Shown piece by piece: positions 27,628 through 36,739 of a stretch of DNA of 36,960 nucleotides (its first letter is position 1; every line of letters begins with the position of its first letter). The DNA is from Acidobacteriota bacterium (lineage in GTDB: Bacteria > Acidobacteriota > Vicinamibacteria > Vicinamibacterales > 2-12-FULL-66-21), in NCBI GenBank assembly GCA_003223835.1, contig QHWR01000067.1, positions 1 through 36,960 on the forward strand, in the 5' to 3' direction. The position numbers and the translations under genes are program-made. Below the pieces are notes generated by a model that saw only the letters and a program-made list of their open reading frames with translations, was not told where the DNA came from and searched no databases.

Positions 27628-29038
27628 ATGCCGCAAGGTAAGGTCACAGGGGTTGCAAGCACGCGGGCGCCCGCCGGGCACGAGCAGCAGGACAAGTACC
27701 GAGAAGCCTGCGGAGTATTCGGGATTTTTGGCAACCCCGAGGCGGCCAACCTGACGTACCTCGGCCTGTACGCGTTGCAGCACCGTGGCCAGGAGAGCGC
27801 CGGCATCGTGAGCGCCGACGGCGAGAAGATGCACCTGTCGCGCGCGATGGGCCACGTCGCGGACGCGTTCGACGAGCGAACGCTCGAGGGGCTCCCCGGC
27901 CATCTCGCGATCGGGCACACGCGGTATTCCACCGCGGGCGACAGCAACCTGCTCAACGCCCAGCCGATCCTCATCGACTGCGCGCACGGCCAGATTGCGA
28001 TCGCGCACAACGGCAATCTCGTCAACGCGCGCGAGCTGCGCGACCAGCTCGTCCGCGACGGGTCCATTTTTCAGACGAGCAGCGACACTGAGGTCGTGCT
28101 CCATCTGTATGCGCGCTCCCGCGAGCACACGGTCGAGGACGCGCTGATCGAGTCGATCTCGGAAGTCCGCGGCGCGTTTTCGTTCGTGCTCCTCACGAAG
28201 GATCGTCTGATCGCCGCGCGCGATCCGCACGGCTTTCGGCCGCTCGCGCTCGGACGGCTCGGCGATGCGCACATCGTCTGCTCGGAGACGTGCGCGCTCG
28301 ATCTCATCGGCGCGACGTACGTCCGCGACGTCGAGCCCGGCGAGCTGCTCGTCATCGGCGAGGGAGGCGTGCGATCGCTGCGTCCGTTTCCGGCGGCGCC
28401 CCTCGCCCATTGCATCTTCGAGCATGTATACCGAGCTCGGGCGCGTTCTCGCGCGCGAGTCGGCGCCGGAAGCTGACGTCGTGTCGCCGATTCCGGATTC
28501 CGGCGTCTGCGCGGCCAGCGGCTTTGCCGAGGTCTCCGGGATCCCGATGCAGTTCGGGTTGATCCGCAACCACTACATCGGGCGGACGTTCATCCAGCCG
28601 CAGCAGGCGATCCGCCATTTCAGCGTGCGGGTGAAGCTGAATCCGGTGCGGAGCATCCTCGAAGGCAAGCGCGTCGTCCTCGTGGACGACTCCATCGTGC
28701 GCGGCACGACCAGCCGCAAGATCGTGAAGATGGTCAAGGCCGCGGGGGCGCGCGAAGTTCACCTGCGCATCAGTTGCCCGCCGACGCTGTCGCCGTGCTA
28801 CTACGGCGTCGACACGCCCGACCGGAACGAGCTCATCGCGGCGAACCACACGCTCGAGGAAATCCGTCAGTTCATCGGCGCCGACAGCCTGGCATATCTC
28901 AGCCTCGGCGGTCTGATGTCGGCCGTCAAGCCGGACGGCGGCTCGTACTGCTCGTCATGTTACACAGGCGTCTATCCCGTCGCGTTTCCGCGCGACGAAC
29001 GCGCGTACCTGCAGCTCGCGTTGAAAGTCGTCGAATAG
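27628..29038 (+). pseudogene. purF: Amidophosphoribosyltransferase, interrupted: ORF1 27628-28476 (glutaminase domain) and +1-frame ORF2 from about 28424 to 29038 (PRTase domain)
   Basis: ORF1 EACGVFGIFGNPEAANLTYLGLYALQHRGQESAGIV...[15 protein letters not shown]...CIFEHVY then nonsense [17 protein letters not shown]2 [33 protein letters not shown]...[15 protein letters not shown]...[10 protein letters not shown]. Frame breaks between CIFEHVY and MYTELG. Confidence 0.9.
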
Positions 29039-29042
29039 CTCG

Positions 29043-30206
29043 ATGCTGGCGCCGTTCATCGCCGCGCTGATGCTGACGGCCGGTCAGGCCGCCACGCAAT
29101 CGCCCGAGCCTCAGACGATCGGTCCCGAACAGCTCAAGGCCGCCATCGACCGCCTCGGCGCGTTCGACGCGAAGGAGCGCACGGCGTCGTCACGGACGGT
29201 CCGTCGCGCGCCCGCGGCGCAGGCGGTGCCCGCGCTGATGCGCGCCGTTCAGCAGCACCCGGATCAGTACGTCCGCTTTCGCGCGCTCGTCGTCTTGTCG
29301 GGCTTCAACGATCCGCGCACGCGCGACGTGATGGCGCGGGTGCTCGACGATCGCAACGACCGCCTGCGCACCGTCGCGTACGCGTACTTCGAGCACAGTC
29401 CCGAGCCGTCGATCGTGCCGCGCCTGCTCCAGGCCCTCGATACGGAAGAAGGGGAGTTCGTCCGCCCCGCGCTGACGCGCGCGCTCGCCGCGTACGCCCA
29501 GGATCCGCGCGTGCGCGAGGCGTTCGTGAAGCTCGTGCTGAGCGGACAGAATCTCTTCAGGAGCGCCGTCATCGAGGCCGCCGGGGACTATCATGTCGCG
29601 GCCGCATTCGATTCGCTGATGCAGGTTGCGAAGATCGACGGGCCGCTGCAGGAGGATGCCGTGCTGGCGCTCGGGAAGCTCGGCGACAAGCGGGCGCTCG
29701 AGGTGCTCGCCGGGCTCCAGCGCACAGCCCCGCGCGTGCGCCAGCCGGCGATCGCCGCCGCGATCTGTTTACTTGGCATCAACTGCGGGTCGCACCAGGG
29801 TTATCTCGTCGAGACGCTGACGTTCGCGGTCAAGAACCTCGGATACCAGGATCTCCTGCGAGCCGCCGCGCGCGGTCTGGGCGCGCTCGCCGCCGCGGGG
29901 CACGAGGACGCCGCGGCCGTACTGATTGAGACGGGGGCACCAGCGCGCGATCCCGCACGTGCGCCGATCGCGCTCGCGCTTGGCACCGTCGCTCTCCGGA
30001 ACACACCGTTGACGCTCGAGCTCCTCGATGCCCGCGCCGACCTCCACGAAGCGGCGCTGCTGCTTCGCGACGCCTTCGACATGCTCGAGGAGGATTACGA
30101 CGAGGAGCGGTTCTTCGCGACGGTGCGTCGCGCGTACTGGACCGCTCCACCCACGGCACCCGAGCGCAAGGTCGCCGACGCGCTCATTCAGGTGCTCGAG
30201 TTCTGA
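29043..30206 (+). CDS. Predicted secreted HEAT-repeat protein
   Basis: MLAPFIAALMLTAGQAATQSPEPQ signal-like N-terminus; repeated helical units such as ...VPALMRAVQQHPDQYVRFRALVVLSGFNDPRTRDVMARVLDDRNDRLRTVAYAY. Confidence 0.8.
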   Translation: MLAPFIAALMLTAGQAATQSPEPQTIGPEQLKAAIDRLGAFDAKERTASSRTVRRAPAAQAVPALMRAVQQHPDQYVRFRALVVLSGFNDPRTRDVMARVLDDRNDRLRTVAYAYFEHSPEPSIVPRLLQALDTEEGEFVRPALTRALAAYAQDPRVREAFVKLVLSGQNLFRSAVIEAAGDYHVAAAFDSLMQVAKIDGPLQEDAVLALGKLGDKRALEVLAGLQRTAPRVRQPAIAAAICLLGINCGSHQGYLVETLTFAVKNLGYQDLLRAAARGLGALAAAGHEDAAAVLIETGAPARDPARAPIALALGTVALRNTPLTLELLDARADLHEAALLLRDAFDMLEEDYDEERFFATVRRAYWTAPPTAPERKVADALIQVLEF

Positions 30207-30319
30207 CGACGGCGAACGAGCATTGGCGAGTGAGCCGCGCGAGCGGAGCGGGGATTGGAGGGGACCCCGGGAGCGAGCGCGGAGGGGGGTCCGGCGGGGC
30301 GAAGCCCCCCGGTAGGAAG

Positions 30320-31354
30320 ATGGATTATAAAGAGTCGGGCGTCGACATCGACGCGGGCAACGAAGTCGTCCGCCGCATACGCGGCCTGGCGCGGACGACG
30401 TTCACGCCCGGTGTGTTGTCGGACCTCGGCTCCTTCGGCGGCCTGTTCAGGCTCGGCGCGTCGTCGCTGCGCGATCCCGTGCTCGTCTCGAGCGCCGACG
30501 GCGTCGGCACGAAGCTGCGGGTCGCCTTCATGACCGGTGTGCACGATACGGTCGGCGTCGATCTCGTCAACCACTGCGTCAACGACATACTCGTGCAGGG
30601 GGCGGAACCGCTCTTCTTTCTTGATTACCTCGCGACGGGGCGTCTCGAGCCGGACGTCGCGGTTCGCATAATCGAGGGTCTCGCGCGCGCCTGCCGCGAC
30701 AACGGCTGCGCGCTGCTCGGCGGCGAGACCGCCGAGATGCCGGGCTTCTACGGCGACGGCGAATACGATCTCGCCGGGTTCATCGTCGGCGCCGTCGAGC
30801 GCGATCGCTTGATCGACGGATCGCGGATCAGCGTCGGCGACGTCCTGATCGGCATTCCTTCGTCGGGGCTGCATACGAACGGCTACTCGCTCGCGCGCGG
30901 CATCGTATTCGATCGCCTCGGCCTGCTCGTCCGCAGCTACGTTCCCGAGCTCCAGACGACCATCGGCGAGGCCCTGCTCGCGCCGCATCGCTCGTATCTG
31001 CCGCTCGTCCGCCCGCTCCTTGCCGGCCGCCTGGTCAAAGGCATGGCGCACATCACGGGCGGAGGCATCACCGATAATCTGCCGCGGATTCTTCCGCCGG
31101 GCGCCGAGGCGCGCGTTCGTCTCGGGACGTGGGAGGTGCCCGCGATCTTCCGGTGGCTGCAGTCGCAGGGACGCGTGTCCGACGATGAGATGCTGCGGAC
31201 GTTCAACATGGGCGTCGGGCTGATCGTTGTGACGTCCGCCGCTGACGCCGACGGCCTCGTGACGACGATACGATCGGCTGGCGAGCCAGACGCGCGAATC
31301 ATCGGCGAGATTACGGCCGGGTCCGCTCCGCGCGTCCGCTACGTGTCGGCCTGA
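30320..31354 (+). CDS. purM: Phosphoribosylformylglycinamidine cyclo-ligase
   Basis: MDYKESGVDIDAGNEVVRRI...SSADGVGTKLRVAFMTGVHDTVGVDLVNHCVNDILVQGAEPLFFLDYLATG...GGETAEMPGFY. Confidence 0.97.
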   Translation: MDYKESGVDIDAGNEVVRRIRGLARTTFTPGVLSDLGSFGGLFRLGASSLRDPVLVSSADGVGTKLRVAFMTGVHDTVGVDLVNHCVNDILVQGAEPLFFLDYLATGRLEPDVAVRIIEGLARACRDNGCALLGGETAEMPGFYGDGEYDLAGFIVGAVERDRLIDGSRISVGDVLIGIPSSGLHTNGYSLARGIVFDRLGLLVRSYVPELQTTIGEALLAPHRSYLPLVRPLLAGRLVKGMAHITGGGITDNLPRILPPGAEARVRLGTWEVPAIFRWLQSQGRVSDDEMLRTFNMGVGLIVVTSAADADGLVTTIRSAGEPDARIIGEITAGSAPRVRYVSA

Positions 31355-31364
31355 CGGAGCGGGG

Positions 31365-33005
31365 TTGGAGCAGACTGCGCGGCGCGCCCCCGCGAACACG
31401 CTGCTGGCCGTCGTGCTCGCAGGCTTTGCCGCGCTCGCCGTCGCGGGCTATGCGCTCGATCTCGTCCGCCTTCCCATCAACCCTCCGGTCCTTGCCGTCG
31501 TCGCGCTCGGCGCGGCATTGACGGCTTACTGGCGCCTGCACGAACCTCGCATCGAATCGGGACTCGCGGTCGCCGCGGACCTCATCGCCGTCGTCCTGAT
31601 CGTCGGCGGCGTGTTTGCGTATGTGTTGTGGCTGGCGTGGCCGTCGCTCCTGCCGATCGCCGACGGTCCCGATCTCGTCCATCACCTTTCGCTGATTCAT
31701 TTCATCCAGCGTACGCACCATCTGCCGCGCGATCCGGCGTTGACGCCGTACCTCGGCGAGATGATGACCTACACGCCGGGCGGTCACATCATCGCGGCGA
31801 TGGCCGGAGAGTGGTTCCGCATCGATGCGCTCCGGCTCGTCCATCCGCTGCTCGCTCTCTTCGTCGCGCTGAAGACCGCGATCGTTTACGCGATCGCGCG
31901 TCAGGTTCTGCCGGCCGACGCGCGCACGCCGCTGCATGCCGCCGCCGCCGCGCTCCTGCTGGTCGTCCCAATCGAGTACTTCCTCGGCGCATCGGTCAAA
32001 TACGGCTTCTTCGCGCAAGTGATTGCCGAGACGTTTGCGGCGGGCACGTTGCTCGCGCTCGTGTGGTGGGTCGAGCGCCCCGACCGCGCGCGCCTCGTGC
32101 TATGCGGCCTCTGCGGCGCCGCGTCGTTTCTGGCCTGGCCGGTGTTTCTGCCGGCGGTCGTCGCCGCCTTGCTGATCGCTCTCGTGCTGCGCCGCGCGTC
32201 CTTCACCGAGCGCGCGATCGACGTCGTGGTCGCGTGTCTGCCGATTGGCGCCGTCGTCGCCGTGCACACGCTGTCGCATATGAGGGGAGCCGGCCTCTTG
32301 AAGACCGGCGGCTTCGTGACGGTCCCGTCTCTCGCCGTTTTCGGCTGGGGCTTTCTGGCGCTGGGTGCGATTGGCGCCGTCCTCGGATTTCGTGAACCGC
32401 GAGCCCGTGTCGTGTTGCTGTTCGCGGCCTGCGTGCTCGGGGAGATGGCCGCGCTGGCCGCGCTCGACGCGTACTCCGGATCGACGATGTTCTACCTGCC
32501 GTACAAGATGGTGTATCTCGTCATCCCCGCGGGCGCGGTGCTCGGCGCGTTCGCGTTGGCGCAGGTCAGCGCAGTCGCCGTCAGGCGCTGGCGCGCGATT
32601 GCGCCGCTCGCGTTGTGTTTCCCGCCGCTGAGGCCGCTGCGCAGCCCGATCTCGGAGGCGGTCTACGAGGCGGGGCGATGGACGCACGACAATCTGCCGG
32701 CCGCGTGCGTCGATTACTTCTCGCAACACTGGCTGACCGGATACTGGCTGCACGTTGACGTGCTGGGGAACGCGCGGGTGTCGCCGCGCACGCGCGCCGA
32801 GTCGTTCGAATTCCGGGACACCGTCGCGAAATGGATCGAGCACCGTGGACTGGCGTACGCCATCGTGGAGGATCTGAGCGCCGTTCCGCACGAAGTGCGC
32901 GAGGAGATGGCACTGCTGCGTCAGTTCGGCGCGGCCGCCGTCGTCCGCGCCCGGCGACCCGTCGGATGCGACGACGGCAGCGTTTCGATTGAGCACGTCC
33001 GCTGA
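31365..33005 (+). CDS. Polytopic membrane protein (GT-C-like), TTG start
   Basis: Multiple hydrophobic segments; IADGPDLVHHLSLIHFIQRTHHLPRDPALTPYLGEMMTYTPGGHIIAAMAGEWF resembles membrane glycosyltransferase loop-1 regions. Confidence 0.72.
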   Translation: MEQTARRAPANTLLAVVLAGFAALAVAGYALDLVRLPINPPVLAVVALGAALTAYWRLHEPRIESGLAVAADLIAVVLIVGGVFAYVLWLAWPSLLPIADGPDLVHHLSLIHFIQRTHHLPRDPALTPYLGEMMTYTPGGHIIAAMAGEWFRIDALRLVHPLLALFVALKTAIVYAIARQVLPADARTPLHAAAAALLLVVPIEYFLGASVKYGFFAQVIAETFAAGTLLALVWWVERPDRARLVLCGLCGAASFLAWPVFLPAVVAALLIALVLRRASFTERAIDVVVACLPIGAVVAVHTLSHMRGAGLLKTGGFVTVPSLAVFGWGFLALGAIGAVLGFREPRARVVLLFAACVLGEMAALAALDAYSGSTMFYLPYKMVYLVIPAGAVLGAFALAQVSAVAVRRWRAIAPLALCFPPLRPLRSPISEAVYEAGRWTHDNLPAACVDYFSQHWLTGYWLHVDVLGNARVSPRTRAESFEFRDTVAKWIEHRGLAYAIVEDLSAVPHEVREEMALLRQFGAAAVVRARRPVGCDDGSVSIEHVR

Positions 33006-33033
33006 CGTCACCGCACATTACAATCGCCGCACG

Positions 33034-33663
33034 ATGTCCGACGCAAACCCGCACATCTCAGGTCGCGCGCTCGGCGTCCTCATCTCCGGGCGCGGCAGCA
33101 ACCTGCAGGCGCTGGTCGATGCCGTCCGGGACGGCCGGCTCGACGCGACGATCGCCGTGGTGATCTCCAACCGCGCCGATGCGCCGGGACTCGTCCGCGC
33201 GCGCGACGCGGGGATCGACGCGATCGCGATCGATCATCGCGCCTTCCCTTCGCGGGAGGATTTCGAGCGCGCGATGATCGGCGAATTACGCGGCCGCGGC
33301 GTGTCGCTGGTGTGCCTCGCGGGCTTCATGCGTCTTCTCGGCCGGACGTTCCTCGACGAATTCCAGAACGCCATTCTCAACATCCATCCATCGCTGCTGC
33401 CGGCGTTCCCGGGCGTCGACGCGCAGCGCCAGGCCTGGGCGCACGGCGTCAAGGTCGCGGGCGTCACCGTGCATCTCGTCACGGGTGAACTCGACGGCGG
33501 CCCGATCGTCGCGCAGGCGGCGGTTCCCGTGCGAGACGATGACACGCCGGAGACGCTGGCGGCGCGCATCCTGATCGAAGAGCACCGCATCTATGCGGAG
33601 GCGGTCAAGACGATCCTCGACGGCGGATGGACGATTGAGGGACGGCGGTTCGTGCGAGGGTAG
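33034..33663 (+). CDS. purN: Phosphoribosylglycinamide formyltransferase
   Basis: GVLISGRGSNLQALVDAVRDGRL...VCLAGFMRLLGRTFLDEFQNAILNIHPSLLPAFPGVDAQRQAWAHGVKVAGVTVHLV. Confidence 0.97.
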   Translation: MSDANPHISGRALGVLISGRGSNLQALVDAVRDGRLDATIAVVISNRADAPGLVRARDAGIDAIAIDHRAFPSREDFERAMIGELRGRGVSLVCLAGFMRLLGRTFLDEFQNAILNIHPSLLPAFPGVDAQRQAWAHGVKVAGVTVHLVTGELDGGPIVAQAAVPVRDDDTPETLAARILIEEHRIYAEAVKTILDGGWTIEGRRFVRG

Positions 33664-33666
33664 CCC

Positions 33667-34521
33667 TCAGCTTCGCATCACGGATTCCAACGTCAGGATG
33701 GCGACTTCAGGCGGGCAGTTGATGCGGATCGGGACGTACACCGTTCCGACCCCGCGGCTCACGAAAATCGTCGTGCCCTGACGCTGTTCGAGCCCGGCGA
33801 TGACGGGGAACTCGCGCGCCGCGATGGGGCCGATGCCAGGCAGGACGATCTGTCCGCCGTGCGTATGGCCGCTGAGCACGGCCGGGATGGCGAGCTGTGT
33901 GGCTTCGCTCAGTCGTTTGGGCGTGTGCGCGAGCAGGACCGCGTGCGGCACGGACCCGTGCGCGAGGCGCGCGATGTCGATGGGGCGCCGCGTCCAGTAG
34001 CGGATCCCGATGAAGTCCATCGCTTCGCCGCGGATCGTGAGCCGCGTCCGCGCGTCTTTCAGCACGGCGACGCCGTTGGCCGCGAGCGCGGCCGGCATTT
34101 CGCGGTCGTCGTCGTGATTGCCCAGGATGGCGAGGACGCCGTGCGGCGCCGCGAGGGGCGCGAGCGCGTCGGCCGCCGGCTGGACGTACTGCCGATCGCC
34201 CCACGTCACGTAATCGCCGCCGAGCACGATGAGATCGGGGCGCTCGGCCATCAGCATGCTGACGGCCGCCGCGACCATCGCGTGCGACACCGTCTGGCTG
34301 CGGTGCAGATCCGTGATGAAGCCGATCCGGAGACCTTCGAGCGCGGGCGGCAGACCGGAGATCGGAAATCTCTGCCGAGTGAGCCCGAGGTCGTGGCGCT
34401 CGTACAGGAATCCGTGAACGGATGCGCCGGTCAGCGTGCCGAGGCCGACGCCCGCGAGGCCCTTCAGGATGCCGCGACGCGACAGGAGAGCAGCACCGGA
34501 CTGCGCGGGCATCCACTCCAT
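33667..34521 (-). CDS. Metallophosphoesterase with Tat-like signal (SRRGILKGLAGVGLG)
   Basis: RIGFITDLHRS...LIVLGGDYVTWGDR...AILGNHDDDREMP...VLSGHTHGGQIVLPG metallophosphoesterase motifs. Confidence 0.92.
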   Translation of the reverse strand: MEWMPAQSGAALLSRRGILKGLAGVGLGTLTGASVHGFLYERHDLGLTRQRFPISGLPPALEGLRIGFITDLHRSQTVSHAMVAAAVSMLMAERPDLIVLGGDYVTWGDRQYVQPAADALAPLAAPHGVLAILGNHDDDREMPAALAANGVAVLKDARTRLTIRGEAMDFIGIRYWTRRPIDIARLAHGSVPHAVLLAHTPKRLSEATQLAIPAVLSGHTHGGQIVLPGIGPIAAREFPVIAGLEQRQGTTIFVSRGVGTVYVPIRINCPPEVAILTLESVMRS

Positions 34522-34555
34522 GTTACCGCGAGGCTCACGGTATAGTTACGATCGC

Positions 34556-35827
34556 ATGGACCTCTTTCGCGAGTTCGAGTGGCGCGGACTGGTGTACGAC
34601 GCCACCGACGGCGTGCGCGACGCGCTCGCGACCGAATCGATCACCGCGTACATCGGCTTCGATCCCACCGCGCCGAGCCTGCACGTTGGATCTCTGCTCA
34701 CCGTCATGGGGCTCGCGCGTCTGCAGCGCTTCGGGCACTCGCCGATCGCGATCGTCGGCGGCGGCACCGGCATGATCGGCGATCCGAGCGGCAAGTCGCA
34801 GGAGCGCGTGCTGCTCTCGCGCGAACAGGTGGACGCGAACGTCGCGGGCATCCGCGGTCAGCTCGAACGCTTCCTCGAGTTCGGCTCGGGCCCGAACGCC
34901 GCGCGTATCGTCGACAACGCCGACTGGCTCGGCGCGGTCGACGTGCTGTCCTTCCTGCGCGACGTCGGAAAGCACTTCACCGTGAACTACATGCTGCAGA
35001 AGGAATCGGTGAACCGGCGGCTCGAGAGCGAAGAGGGGATCTCGTACACCGAATTCAGCTACCTCGTGCTGCAGGCGTACGATTACCTGCAGCTGTTCGA
35101 TCGCTACGGCTGCACGCTGCAGATGGGCGGCAGCGATCAGTGGGGCAACATCACGGCTGGCGTCGAACTGATCCGGAAGTTGCGCAGCCGCAAGGCGCAC
35201 GGCCTCGTGTGGCCGCTGCTGCAGACGGCGTCCGGCGTGAAGTTCGGAAAAACCGAAACGGGCACGGTGTGGCTGGATCCGCGGCTCACGTCACCGTTCC
35301 AGTTCTACCAGTTCTGGCTGAACACGGACGATGGCGACGCGATCCGCTGCCTGAAGTCGTTCACGTTCCGCAGCCGGGACGAAATTGACGCCCTGGCCCG
35401 CGCGACGGCCGAAGCGGCCGAGCGCCGAGAGGCGCAGCGCACGCTCGCGCGCGACGTGACGGCGCTCGTGCACGGGCGGGACCAGGTCGAGCGCGCCGAG
35501 CGCGCCGCCGCGGTGCTCTTCGGCGACAGCATCGGGAACGCCAACGTCGACGATGTGCTGATGGTATTGGCCGACTCGCCGTCAACGGAGCTGACGCTGC
35601 CCGCCGGCGGCATGGCGCTCGTCGAGATGCTGGCGGCCGTCAAGCTCGCGCCGAGCAAAGCGGAAGCGACGCGCCTCGTGAAGAGCGGCGGCGTGTACGT
35701 GAACAACGTCCGCGCGACCGACGAGCGCGCCCGGCTGACCGACGCCGACGCCATCGGCGGTCAGGTCATCGTCCTGCGCAAAGGGCGCAAGGACCAGCAC
35801 CTCGTCAGGGTGCGGCGCGCCGGCTGA
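34556..35827 (+). CDS. tyrS: Tyrosyl-tRNA synthetase
   Basis: YIGFDPTAPSLHVGSLLTVMGLARLQRFGHSPIAIVGGGTGMIGDPSGKSQER...QMGGSDQWGNITAG...KFGKTETGTVWLD; C-terminal S4-like domain. Confidence 0.97.
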   Translation: MDLFREFEWRGLVYDATDGVRDALATESITAYIGFDPTAPSLHVGSLLTVMGLARLQRFGHSPIAIVGGGTGMIGDPSGKSQERVLLSREQVDANVAGIRGQLERFLEFGSGPNAARIVDNADWLGAVDVLSFLRDVGKHFTVNYMLQKESVNRRLESEEGISYTEFSYLVLQAYDYLQLFDRYGCTLQMGGSDQWGNITAGVELIRKLRSRKAHGLVWPLLQTASGVKFGKTETGTVWLDPRLTSPFQFYQFWLNTDDGDAIRCLKSFTFRSRDEIDALARATAEAAERREAQRTLARDVTALVHGRDQVERAERAAAVLFGDSIGNANVDDVLMVLADSPSTELTLPAGGMALVEMLAAVKLAPSKAEATRLVKSGGVYVNNVRATDERARLTDADAIGGQVIVLRKGRKDQHLVRVRRAG

Positions 35828-36527
35828 CGCGGGATTCCGTCAGGCGGCATTTCAGCAGCATGTAGACGGCGTCGACGCCGTCAATCCACCGCAGCTTCTT
35901 GCCCTCATCCTGCCGCCGTGGCTGGTAGGAAATCGGAACCTCCACGATGCGACGGCCCGCGAGCAGCAGCTTGGCCGTCAGCTCGGGCTCGATGTCGAAG
36001 CCGACGGCGCGCAGGCGGATTCCGTCGAGCGCCTCCCGCCGCATCACCTTGTAGGCGGTCTCCATGTCGGTGAGGCGCGCTCCAAAAAGCAGGTTCGTGA
36101 GCATCGTGAGTGCGCGATTCGCGAGACGCGTCCGGCGAGGCACGCGGCCCGATCGCGTGAGAAAACGGGAGCCGTACACGACGTCGGCACGGCCGTCGAC
36201 CAGCGGCGCGAGCAGGCGCGTGTATTCGTTCGGGTCGAGCTCGAGATCCGCGTCCTGCACGAGGAGGACGTCGCCGTCGGCGAACGCAAGCCCGAGGCGG
36301 ACGGCGGCCCCTTTGCCGAGATTGATCGGGCTGTGATGGACGTGAACCGGCAGACCAGGGGGCCACGCGCGCTCGTCGATGATGCGGCGCGTGCCATCGG
36401 TCGACCCGTCGTTGGCGATCACGATTTCCTTCTGGATGCCCGCCAGATCGACTGCCGCCACGCGCGAGATCACCTCGTCGATCGTCTGTTCTTCGTTGTA
36501 AACGGGTATGATGATCGACAGTCGCAT
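35805..36527 (-). CDS. Glycosyltransferase family 2 (polyprenyl-phosphate hexosyltransferase/DPM1-like)
   Basis: MRLSIIIPVYNEEQTIDEVISRVAAVDLAGIQKEIVIANDGSTDGTRRIIDE...LVQDADLELDPNEYTRLLAPL. Confidence 0.92.
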   Translation of the reverse strand: MRLSIIIPVYNEEQTIDEVISRVAAVDLAGIQKEIVIANDGSTDGTRRIIDERAWPPGLPVHVHHSPINLGKGAAVRLGLAFADGDVLLVQDADLELDPNEYTRLLAPLVDGRADVVYGSRFLTRSGRVPRRTRLANRALTMLTNLLFGARLTDMETAYKVMRREALDGIRLRAVGFDIEPELTAKLLLAGRRIVEVPISYQPRRQDEGKKLRWIDGVDAVYMLLKCRLTESRVSRRAAP

Positions 36528-36545
36528 GCGGCGCGGCCACTATAT

Positions 36546-36648
36546 GGGAATTGGTGAATTGGCGGGTTCGTGAGTTGGTGAATTGAGGCCTGGCTCAAAT
36601 TGACCAACTCACCAATTCCCCAACTCATCAATTCACCAACTCACCAAT
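36546..36648. repeat. Degenerate (TTGGTGAA/TTGGTGAG)n repeat in inverted arms
   Basis: GAGTTGGTGAATTGA (36572-36586) is exactly complementary to TCAATTCACCAACTC (36628-36642); GGGAATTGGTGAATTGG (36546-36562) pairs with CCAACTCACCAATTCCC (36604-36620), one mismatch. Confidence 0.88.
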
Positions 36649-36667
36649 CTCGACTGCTCCCCTGGGG

Positions 36668-36696
36668 TTGACAGCCCGGGCGACGACCCGTATATT
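36668..36696 (+). promoter_or_regulatory. Sigma-70-type promoter P1 of putative rrn leader
   Basis: TTGACA - 17 nt - TATATT. Confidence 0.8.
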
Positions 36697-36739
36697 GAAT
36701 GACGTTCGAAGCGTGACCCGGTGCGGCGCACCGGACGAT

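Noticed and set aside
28405-28490. Programmed ribosomal frameshift in purF
   Set aside because: No convincing slippery heptamer, and a conserved block is missing from all frames, so a simple frameshift would not restore a normal protein.
35241-35270. KFGKTE in TyrRS instead of KMSKS
   Set aside because: KFGKTE/KFGKS is the normal form for bacterial TyrRS of this type.
36699-36716. Five-codon ORF MTFEA* at P1 as an attenuator leader peptide
   Set aside because: The predicted P1 start site falls at or after its ATG and no ribosome-binding site precedes it.
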